Shown in pieces: positions 1-6,346 of a stretch of 14,856 bases of DNA. Position 1 is the first letter of the stretch; each line of letters begins with the position of its first letter. The stretch is from Nanobdellota archaeon (GTDB lineage: Archaea; Nanobdellota; Nanobdellia; SCGC-AAA011-G17; VGLX01), in contig JAUYDG010000123.1 in the NCBI GenBank assembly GCA_030691925.1, forward strand, positions 1-14,856. Reading direction: 5' to 3'. The translations under genes were made by a program, and so were the position numbers. The notes below the pieces were generated by a model. The model saw only the letters and a program-made list of their open reading frames with translations. It searched no databases and was not told the DNA's origin.

Positions 1-1565
1 TACAAAATAAAGGAAACAAAGAACTCAATAACCCTCTCTCTCCAAATTATTTGAATGCAAAAAAATATTTTGAGAAAGCATTGGATGTGCTTAATAAAAA
101 TGAAAATATAACTTACAGACCTGAATTAATAGAATGTCTAACCGGCTCAATTTCTAAAACTGAATCAAGATATGGAGAATGGTTACAAAATTATCATGAA
201 ATGAAAAAATATCTTAAAAAAAGATTTGATATTAACAAGCAATTAACTCATCAACATTGTGAGAAAATCTATAAAGGTTTAAATGACCTCGAATTTGGTA
301 TTTATACTCAAAAATATACAGATTTGAAGGAACGGTTTTCAGGTGCCAATCTTTTTGCAATACATGCTTATTGTTTAAAATTTATCAAAATTTTAGAAAG
401 AAAAAAATACTCAAAGTTTAACAGTATAATTTCAAAACTTTATGTAAGATCAAGCACTTTTAATAGAAAAAAAGTATATTATCTCAAAAAGGCTTTAAAA
501 ACAGATAAAAATAATCTAGAAGGGTACTATCAATTAGCAAGACATTATGAAGGTATCGGAGAGGAAAAAAAGGCCCTAGAAAATTGGATTAAATTTTCAG
601 AAGTTTATTTCACAAAAACTAAAAATAAAAGGTTCAAAAAATCTAAAAAAGGGCTATTAAAAATTTTAGGCCATCCTTACATATTCGATCCTATTCTTGT
701 AAAAAGGAGTGAAAGGGATTTATTTAAGGAGTTCATCATCACAAAAATTGTTTATGAAAATCTACAAAGGAGAGAATTAACTTCTAAGCCACTGTACTAT
801 CTTAAGACTAAAGAGGGTTATGACTATGTGGTTTTTAGAGAATCACAAACAAAAATAGGAAAAGCAGATGAATCTAGAAATTTAAGTGCTATAATAAATT
901 ATCTATATAACTTAAAAACAAATACTAAACTCTTTTCTCAAATTAAATGGGCTAATAAGAAAGACATTATAACTAATTTTGAAATTGGTTGCTTAAAAAA
1001 AGTGATTAATAACTTGACCAATATTACACGTACTACCTATCTTGATAATATAGTTCTTGATTATGATTATGGACTAAAATTAAGAAAAAAATTAAATAAA
1101 ACATTTTTAACAAATGCAGAAGAATTTTACAAAAAATGTTCATTTATCTTAGATTACTTAAAACAACAACCCAGGAGTTTATGCCATGCTGACCTTCATT
1201 TAGACAACATACTCCAAATGGGTGGTGAATTTTGTGTTTTAGATTATGGGAATGCTGCGCGGGCTTCAAATGTGTTGGATATAGCCTATTTGCTAGAACA
1301 AGAAGGTTTACATTTGGATTCAGAGCAAAAAAAGGGATTATACTATTATTTTCTTAATAAATCTAAAATCAAAATAGCAGATAAAGATGAAACTTATGAT
1401 TATCATGCTTTGTATGTTAATTTATTAGGTGTAAGCACATTTAATGATGAAAGACAAAAAAAATATTTACATAGGGCAGATGAGATTATCACCAAAATGT
1501 GTGCTTATTCTAAAAATAAAGAACCCTTGTATGGCCTAAAAGAAGAATTAAAAAAATTTTTCTAA
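1..1565 (+). CDS. TPR-repeat protein fused to an APH-type phosphotransferase/kinase (5' end outside window)
   Basis: The frame is open from position 3 with no stop and no convincing start, and sequence before the TTG at 51 still reads like TPR helix, so the gene begins left of the window. Numbering from that TTG, the N-terminal ~190 residues are helical; residues ~146-185 match a TPR unit (KTDKNNLEGYYQLARHYEGI). The C-terminal half carries aminoglycoside/choline-kinase signatures: a catalytic loop H379-A-D-L-H-L-D-N386 and a metal-binding D398-Y-G, where the family usually has DFE or DWE. It probably phosphorylates a small molecule or protein, with the TPR part docking a partner; the substrate cannot be told. 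The gene is very AT- and lysine-rich compared with genes after 2.6 kb. It converges on the next gene, six bases between stop codons. Confidence 0.75.
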   Translation, partial: QNKGNKELNNPLSPNYLNAKKYFEKALDVLNKNENITYRPELIECLTGSISKTESRYGEWLQNYHEMKKYLKKRFDINKQLTHQHCEKIYKGLNDLEFGIYTQKYTDLKERFSGANLFAIHAYCLKFIKILERKKYSKFNSIISKLYVRSSTFNRKKVYYLKKALKTDKNNLEGYYQLARHYEGIGEEKKALENWIKFSEVYFTKTKNKRFKKSKKGLLKILGHPYIFDPILVKRSERDLFKEFIITKIVYENLQRRELTSKPLYYLKTKEGYDYVVFRESQTKIGKADESRNLSAIINYLYNLKTNTKLFSQIKWANKKDIITNFEIGCLKKVINNLTNITRTTYLDNIVLDYDYGLKLRKKLNKTFLTNAEEFYKKCSFILDYLKQQPRSLCHADLHLDNILQMGGEFCVLDYGNAARASNVLDIAYLLEQEGLHLDSEQKKGLYYYFLNKSKIKIADKDETYDYHALYVNLLGVSTFNDERQKKYLHRADEIITKMCAYSKNKEPLYGLKEELKKFF

Positions 1566-1571
1566 ATATAG

Positions 1572-2513
1572 TTAAAGATCCATAGAAATCTTAACCTCTG
1601 TTAAATTAAGAATCTTTATCACAATTACTGATATCCTTCCTAATAATATCAAATCAGATGCTGATGCTTTTTTATATAGTTTATCTATTTCTATCCATAA
1701 AATTTTTCTATCTTTTAGGATATTCATCACTTTTTCTTTATCATATTTATAGAATATATTGTAAAAATTATCCCACGAATTATTTACGTGCTGAAATAGG
1801 CTTATCGTGTCTTTTGAGATTTTTAAATTTTTTTCTAAAGATTCTCTTGCTATGAAATTATACGTATCTGCTATTTCTTCCAATTCTGATATTAAATAAT
1901 AAAGTAAAGATGTTTTTTTGTAGTCTTGATAACCTTTTTTATTTAATAACCTTAAACAATAGTTTGTAAGCTTTTCTGTAGTATCATGCTTTTGATTTAT
2001 AGCTTCTTGTAGTGATTCATTTTTATTTTTTATAATTTCTAATGTTTCTTTTGACATCGAATTTAATATAAAAAATATTCTTCTTAGGACATTATCAAAT
2101 TCTGCTTCTGAGATTTTTGAAACTTGCTTTAGTAAAGTATAATCTTTTCCTTCTTCAACAATTTCTATACCAATAAAATTGTTAATTATATCGGTTATTA
2201 ATTTATTAACAGGTATTATCTTATTCGTATTTAAATCTTGAACGTTTGTATTATGATGTATTACCTTTATTTCATCAAAACCTAGCTTATAAGATCCAAT
2301 TAACATTCGGTTTACAATAGCTTTTGGTAAATCTGTTATGTCAACCTGTGTATTTGTTTCTAAATCTTCACCTTCAGTACTTATTATAAGGTTTTTTCCT
2401 TTTTCTAACACATCAATTTCATGCCCTTTCTTTAGGTTATATTTTTTAACCCAAGCAGCTGGCAAAGAAACTACCAATGTCTTCCCCGCCATCTGTATAA
2501 GCTTGCGTTTCAT
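1572..2513 (-). CDS. AbrB-type DNA-binding / PhoU-like regulator
   Basis: A 313-residue protein. Residues 1-48 form a SpoVT/AbrB swapped-hairpin DNA-binding domain (KLIQMAGKTLVVSLPAAWVK, then KKGHEIDVLEKGKNLIIS). The rest is long alpha-helical sequence of the PhoU type (DLPKAIVNRMLIGSYKLGFDEIKV, later LTNYCLRLLNKKGY). Archaeal proteins with this order are annotated as phosphate-uptake regulators, so a cytoplasmic transcriptional or signalling role tied to phosphate is likely by family. No pst transport genes are in the window to support that locally. The ATG at 2513 lies ~35 nt after a TATA-like TTTAATATA on the minus strand. It is divergent from the antitoxin-like gene at 2623, and its low GC resembles the kinase gene it converges with. 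Confidence 0.8.
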   Translation of the reverse strand: MKRKLIQMAGKTLVVSLPAAWVKKYNLKKGHEIDVLEKGKNLIISTEGEDLETNTQVDITDLPKAIVNRMLIGSYKLGFDEIKVIHHNTNVQDLNTNKIIPVNKLITDIINNFIGIEIVEEGKDYTLLKQVSKISEAEFDNVLRRIFFILNSMSKETLEIIKNKNESLQEAINQKHDTTEKLTNYCLRLLNKKGYQDYKKTSLLYYLISELEEIADTYNFIARESLEKNLKISKDTISLFQHVNNSWDNFYNIFYKYDKEKVMNILKDRKILWIEIDKLYKKASASDLILLGRISVIVIKILNLTEVKISMDL

Positions 2514-2580
2514 ACCATTATCCTGTGCTTTTGTATTATATTAAACTTTCTGGCTAAGTTCTTGCTAAAAAAAGGGAAGG

Positions 2581-2619
2581 TTTATATACTTAAGCATACT
2601 CAGGTATACCTAGGTATAC
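2581..2619 (+). promoter_or_regulatory. Promoter with a perfect 16-bp palindromic operator
   Basis: A box-A TATA element TTTATATA (2581-2588) is followed by the perfect palindrome GTATACCTAGGTATAC (2604-2619), which ends three bases before the ATG at 2623. The expected archaeal start site (~25 nt past the TATA centre, ~2610) falls inside the palindrome, so a bound dimer would block initiation. Autoregulation by the small DNA-binding-like protein encoded just downstream is the simplest reading. Confidence 0.6.
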
Positions 2620-2622
2620 AAA

Positions 2623-2862
2623 ATGGTATCAATTACTACAATAAAAGTGTATAGCAAGACAAAAATAAGCTTGAACGAATTTAAAGAATATGATAAGGAA
2701 AGCTATGACGAGGTTTTAAAAAAACTGTTATACCTTGCGCATCTGATAAAGCAGAACCCTGAGCTTGGGAAAAAATTCTTAGAAGAGGTAGAAGCCACAA
2801 AAAAGGCGCTGGAAAAGAGGCATAACTTTAGAAAAATAGAAGCAGAAATGGTCACGAAATAG
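2623..2862 (+). CDS. Small VapB/DUF7557-like antitoxin-type protein, no toxin beside it
   Basis: A 79-residue protein with N-terminus TTIKVYSKTKISLNEFKEYDKESYDEVLKKLLYLA. This matches the beta strand, helix and 'ESYDEVL' pattern of archaeal ribbon-helix-helix-like antitoxins of the DUF7557/VapB kind. The second half is a charged helix (EEVEATKKALEKRHNFRKI), the usual place for toxin binding. No PIN-domain or RelE gene follows; the next gene, 32 nt downstream, is unrelated. It is therefore a solitary antitoxin or a stand-alone repressor. The perfect palindrome over its start site supports DNA binding. Family assignment is from memory of sequence patterns; partner and target are unknown. Confidence 0.6.
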   Translation: MVSITTIKVYSKTKISLNEFKEYDKESYDEVLKKLLYLAHLIKQNPELGKKFLEEVEATKKALEKRHNFRKIEAEMVTK

Positions 2863-2877
2863 CCTTTTTAAAAGGCT
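2861..2877 (+). other. Intercistronic hairpin
   Basis: Directly after the antitoxin-like stop codon, AGCCTTTTTAAAAGGCT can fold into a tight hairpin of six to eight base pairs. It sits 18 nt before the next ATG and just upstream of a G-run (GGGGG) that may be that gene's ribosome site. It could be a weak attenuator or mRNA-processing site between cotranscribed genes. There is no T-tract after it. Confidence 0.35.
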
Positions 2878-2894
2878 GTTTAGGGGGTTTAAAA

Positions 2895-3290
2895 ATGGCA
2901 AAAGGGTATAGTGGAAAAAGCGGTTCGCCTAGCTCAGGCACGTATGGGTTAGGAAAAGGCCTTGGAGGTATAAAAGGATACAGTCCACAAGGCAAAGGAT
3001 CGGGCATGGTCTATATGGTGGTTGGCATAGGTTATGCAGGCAACCCTAAGGAGATGGCGCAGGGACTGCAACAGTACCTACCAATATTGGGACAGTATCT
3101 GGGCAAGATGTCAGAAAGATATGGGAAGATGCCACAGAGATACAGCGACGATTCGACGTCTCTTAAAGGTTTTTTCAAGCCTTATAACGCTAACATGGGG
3201 GGTATAGGTATTTGCGAAATATGCAGAGCGCCTGTACCTGAAGGGATAAAGAGATGCCCAACATGCGTTTCAATCAGTGAAGGGCATTAG
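2895..3290 (+). CDS. Glycine-rich small protein with C-terminal zinc ribbon
   Basis: A 131-residue protein I do not recognise as a named family. Residues 1-40 are Gly/Ser/Lys-rich and probably disordered (GKSGSPSSGTYGLGKGLGG). The middle holds a hydrophobic stretch (MVYMVVGIGYAG) and amphipathic helices rich in Gln and Tyr. The C-terminus has two CxxC knuckles, C-E-I-C and C-P-T-C, 16 residues apart between pairs, which should bind one zinc. Zinc-ribbon tails like this often contact nucleic acid or a partner protein. A G-rich GGGGG ribosome site precedes the ATG. It follows the antitoxin-like gene by 32 nt with no promoter of its own in the gap, so cotranscription is likely. Confidence 0.7.
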   Translation: MAKGYSGKSGSPSSGTYGLGKGLGGIKGYSPQGKGSGMVYMVVGIGYAGNPKEMAQGLQQYLPILGQYLGKMSERYGKMPQRYSDDSTSLKGFFKPYNANMGGIGICEICRAPVPEGIKRCPTCVSISEGH

Positions 3291-3363
3291 AAAGCGGAAG
3301 CTTTTAAAATCCCCGTTTATTGACCCGTATAAGTCCTCTTTGGAGGTGTCAAAAAACGAAACA

Positions 3364-3393
3364 TTTATATATATGTTACTACACTATAGTAAC
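3364..3393 (+). promoter_or_regulatory. Promoter with inverted-repeat operator
   Basis: A TATA element TTTATATA (3364-3371) is followed at once by an inverted repeat GTTACTA-N5-TAGTAAC (3375-3393), reaching the predicted start site near 3392. The leader that follows is ~65 nt, with two Shine-Dalgarno-like sites (AGGAGG near 3411; GGAGG at 3443-3447, ten bases before the ATG) and a possible ATCCC/GGGAT pairing between them. The placement suggests a repressor-controlled promoter for the paralogous pair and phosphoesterase. Confidence 0.55.
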
Positions 3394-3456
3394 AACAAAA
3401 ACTAATTAAAAGGAGGGTTATCCCACTCTACAAAACGGGATTGGAGGAAAATAAAA

Positions 3457-3861
3457 ATGGCAGAAGAAAAAAAACCAGAAGCACCGAAGAAAGAAGAAGC
3501 ACCAAAAAAGACGCTTTTAGACATCTCAGTAGAGAGCTATTTAGGAGCAAAAAAAGACCCTGTTAAGTCTCTAGGGAGCGTACCTTTTTTGGACGACCTA
3601 AGAAAAAATACATATCTAATGACTATGGAAAGAGCCCATAAAGAAATAGACCCAGAAGAAGAATACGCACAACTGTCTCAAACATTCGGTCAAATAAAAC
3701 AAGATATGGGTTATTTTACAGGCAGAGAAAAATACGGCGCTCAATTTAAAGACATGGGGCTTGAAGAACAGATAAGCATGTACATAACACTAGGAACCAA
3801 GTTAATCAACGACACTATACACCCTGAAGGTGCTGGTGGACAGAAAAGAAGACGAAGATAA
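3457..3861 (+). CDS. Small charged protein, first of a tandem paralogous pair
   Basis: A 134-residue protein of unknown function. The N-terminus is a Lys/Glu/Pro/Ala tail (KKPEAPKKEEAPKK) and the C-terminus ends in a basic KRRRR cluster, both probably flexible. Residues 43-115 form a helical domain shared with the next gene: LRKNxYLM, DPE, QLSQ, QIKQD, YFxGxE, LExQI. The basic tail suggests nucleic-acid or membrane contact, but nothing shows it directly. The start is fixed by GGAGG at 3443-3447. The gene follows an operator-bearing promoter. It is probably cotranscribed with the paralogue, although a T-rich stretch at 3871-3890 between them could end part of the transcripts. Confidence 0.65.
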   Translation: MAEEKKPEAPKKEEAPKKTLLDISVESYLGAKKDPVKSLGSVPFLDDLRKNTYLMTMERAHKEIDPEEEYAQLSQTFGQIKQDMGYFTGREKYGAQFKDMGLEEQISMYITLGTKLINDTIHPEGAGGQKRRRR

Positions 3862-3896
3862 AACTAAACACTTTTATTTTTTATTTTTTTTAAAAA

Positions 3897-4346
3897 ATGG
3901 ACATGAACAACATACTTAAACTATTGAATCTCGATACTAGTTCTCGACAAAGATTAATCAATTCTCATCCATTATTAAAAAAATATTTTTTAGAGAACAG
4001 CCTTAAAAGAAACCCAAAAAGGCTAGACTCCCCTTTAGCTAAGAAGTTAGAAGATCCCAAGCATAGGCTCACCGAACAGTACTACTCCTTAAAAGATATA
4101 TACAAGATTTTAGAGATAAGCGAGTTTGACCAGCTCAGAAAAAATAATTACTTAATGATGCATGAAAGTATAATGAAAATAACAGATCCAGAAACTCAAA
4201 ACTACCAACTCTCACAACTATACTCACAAATAAAACAAGATATTAAGTACTTCATAGGCAAAGAAGAAAAGCTTACAGAAGACCTGCCTCTAGAAGACCA
4301 GATCCAGCACAACATACTGCTAGGCTCTAAGGACTTCAAAAAATGA
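3897..4346 (+). CDS. Paralogue of the preceding small protein
   Basis: A 149-residue helical protein. Residues 76-146 align with residues 43-115 of the preceding product (EFDQLRKNNYLM, DPETxxYQLSQ, QIKQDIKYFIGKE, LEDQI), so the pair arose by tandem duplication. The N-terminal ~75 residues are unrelated to the other copy and helical (ILKLLNLDTSSRQRLINSHP). An ATG two codons later is an alternative start. No Shine-Dalgarno site precedes either start; a T/A-rich tract does. The stop overlaps the start of the phosphoesterase by the four bases ATGA, so the two are translationally coupled and may work together. Function is unknown. Confidence 0.65.
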   Translation: MDMNNILKLLNLDTSSRQRLINSHPLLKKYFLENSLKRNPKRLDSPLAKKLEDPKHRLTEQYYSLKDIYKILEISEFDQLRKNNYLMMHESIMKITDPETQNYQLSQLYSQIKQDIKYFIGKEEKLTEDLPLEDQIQHNILLGSKDFKK

Positions 4347-5521
4347 AGATACTCTACATATCCGACGTGCATGATAGGTTCGACTACTTAAAAATCCTAA
4401 GCGATTACGCCAAAACATCAAAGCCGGACATAATCCAAGTATCAGGTGACATAGCAGATATAGCCTTCAAAGAGCCAAAACGCTTCGAGAACCATACGGG
4501 CATGGCCCAAATGATATGGCAGTACATGCTGCAGCATGAGCCCGGGCTGAAAAGATTAACGCCTTACGAAGCCAGAAGGGCAATACCAATCGTAGCAGAA
4601 AAGCTGTACGAAAACCCGCCGAACAAAGATCTTGAAGAGCTGGCAGAATCCTACTTAAGAAGCCTGGACTTCTACGAGGGAAACCTGGACATGAGATACG
4701 AGCTATTGAAATCTATGATGGGAGAAACAGGGCTGGAATACACGGTAATCCCCGGGAACCATGACAAAGACCTGCAGCTAAGTTGCCTGAAAGAAAAAGA
4801 CATACACAAGAAAACAATAGAAAAAAACGGGATAAGAATAGCGGGCTTCGGAGGCGCCAACGACATACAATACGGTGACATAACGCCGTTCGGCACACCG
4901 CCAGAGCTCACGATACCATTCAACGAATACCCGAACAGCCAAGGGCAGGTAGTATCAGAAATATTCAACTTCCTAATAAAAGAAAAGCCAGACATAGCAT
5001 TCACGCACATACCGCCAAGAAACATAAGAGACCTTGCAGTGCACCCGATGATAAGAAGAACAAACGACAAAACCATAATACAACTGATGAGGCAAGGGGG
5101 GCCGGCGCTCATGGCTTACATACAGCAGTCCAACAACCCAGAGCTAACGAAATTCCTAAAAAACGGGGGAAGCGTAGGCTTGAAAGAATATGCGAAGCAA
5201 GGACACACGAGGCTCATATGCTCAGGCCACATACACGAATCAGTAGGAGCAGAAAAGATAGGCACAGGCAACGGACCGGTAATAATATTCAACGGAGGAA
5301 GCCTGAACGAAGGCTACTTCGGAGAGATACGAATAGACGACGAGACAAAAAACATGGACAAGATATCCCTGTACAGGATCAAAAAAAGGCTCATACTCCC
5401 ATCATACCTGGAAGAGACCATGGACACAGGCAACATAGTGCTCTTAATGGAATACTTCCTAACACCTGGAAAAGAACTTAAAAAAATAAAAACAGACCTG
5501 GAAGAGCCCTACAATTACTGA
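4343..5521 (+). CDS. Calcineurin-like metallophosphoesterase
   Basis: A 392-residue protein with the full metallophosphoesterase motif set: D8-V-H10, G35-D36, G138-N139-H140-D141, H222 and G295-H296-I-H298. These bind two divalent metals and hydrolyse phosphoesters. All canonical ligands are present, so it should be active. About 100 residues of mostly helical sequence (roughly 45-130) sit between the GD and GNHD motifs, longer than in minimal family members and perhaps a substrate lid. The tail after residue 320 is also extra. Substrate (nucleotide, nucleic acid or protein) cannot be told. It is coupled by ATGA overlap to the preceding paralogue. It converges with the nucleotidyltransferase gene, the two reading frames overlapping by seven bases. 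Confidence 0.88.
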   Translation: MKILYISDVHDRFDYLKILSDYAKTSKPDIIQVSGDIADIAFKEPKRFENHTGMAQMIWQYMLQHEPGLKRLTPYEARRAIPIVAEKLYENPPNKDLEELAESYLRSLDFYEGNLDMRYELLKSMMGETGLEYTVIPGNHDKDLQLSCLKEKDIHKKTIEKNGIRIAGFGGANDIQYGDITPFGTPPELTIPFNEYPNSQGQVVSEIFNFLIKEKPDIAFTHIPPRNIRDLAVHPMIRRTNDKTIIQLMRQGGPALMAYIQQSNNPELTKFLKNGGSVGLKEYAKQGHTRLICSGHIHESVGAEKIGTGNGPVIIFNGGSLNEGYFGEIRIDDETKNMDKISLYRIKKRLILPSYLEETMDTGNIVLLMEYFLTPGKELKKIKTDLEEPYNY

Positions 5522-6333
5522 AGGAGCTTCTTGTCCAGGAACTTCTTAATCTCGTTCACAAACAACTCAGTGTCATGCTTGTACTTGTCATACATGCTGC
5601 CTTCAACTTCCTTGATGTCCCTGTGGATTATCTTCTTAAAGGTTATGTAGTTGTTCCTCATGATGTCAGCATACTTCTTCTTCAGCAAGCCCTTCTTGAC
5701 CATCTTCACGTCCAGCAGGTCAGCCACGTGCTCAGGACTAGGAGGTATCTCGCCCAAAGACATCAAAGCCGCATGAGCAGCATCGATAGTAGCCCAGTAC
5801 AGGTCAACCATAGCGCTCAACAAATGGTCCTTAGCCTTGTAGACAGAAGCAGGGGCCATCACAAAATAAGTATGGATAGCCTCCTTAGTAGGCCTTATCC
5901 TACCGTTATCCAGAAGCGCCTGCAAAGGGTCAAAAATGCCGGTATCAACCAAAGAAATTCCATACCTCAAGACGTTGATAGCAACAGGATCACCAGCACG
6001 TACATACTCCCACCAGCTGGTAAACTTCATGGACTGGATGTGGAGCCTGTCAGAATCAGGCATGCCAGCAAGTATCTTCTCCACGATTATCCTGTAAGTC
6101 TGCGTAAGATCATTAGACAGGTTGACACTCACATCATCGATGATGATAAGGATGTCTATGTCCCCTTCCTTAGCCGTAGCACCCTTAGCTGTAGAACCGA
6201 AAAGAATCAAGGCTTTTATGAAAGCCCCAAATTCCTGGTAAACCCTCTTGGCGAACTCCCTTGCTACGCCAAAATCCTTCTCTGAAAAATGCAAATCCGT
6301 CTGCCTTGCCCTTTTTTCTATTTTAAACTGCAT
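5515..6333 (-). CDS. Nucleotidyltransferase (Pol-beta fold) with HEPN-like helical tail
   Basis: A 272-residue protein. Residues 40-65 contain the Pol-beta nucleotidyltransferase signature G46-S-T-A-K-G51 followed by D58-I-D60-I-L, which binds metal and NTP. The expected third acidic residue is not obvious in the following strand (LHIQSMKF). Residues ~160-270 are helical, with an SVYKAKDHLLSAMVDLYWATIDAAHAAL segment typical of HEPN domains, but I see no canonical RxxxxH nuclease motif. MNT and HEPN domains usually act as an antitoxin-toxin pair; here they appear fused. It could equally be an RNA or small-molecule nucleotidyltransferase. The start is supported by GGTGGT three bases upstream. 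It follows the TIM-barrel gene by 13 bases, so they form an operon. Confidence 0.78.
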   Translation of the reverse strand: MQFKIEKRARQTDLHFSEKDFGVAREFAKRVYQEFGAFIKALILFGSTAKGATAKEGDIDILIIIDDVSVNLSNDLTQTYRIIVEKILAGMPDSDRLHIQSMKFTSWWEYVRAGDPVAINVLRYGISLVDTGIFDPLQALLDNGRIRPTKEAIHTYFVMAPASVYKAKDHLLSAMVDLYWATIDAAHAALMSLGEIPPSPEHVADLLDVKMVKKGLLKKKYADIMRNNYITFKKIIHRDIKEVEGSMYDKYKHDTELFVNEIKKFLDKKLLQ

Positions 6334-6346
6334 CTTACCACCCTCT

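Noticed and set aside
51..53. TTG as the start codon of the first gene
   Set aside because: The frame is open to the left edge and the residues before it fit the TPR helix that follows; the gene is 5'-truncated by the window.
3871..3896. Strong terminator between the tandem paralogues
   Set aside because: The tract is T-rich and could end some transcripts, but no promoter is seen for the next gene, so it is more likely read through.
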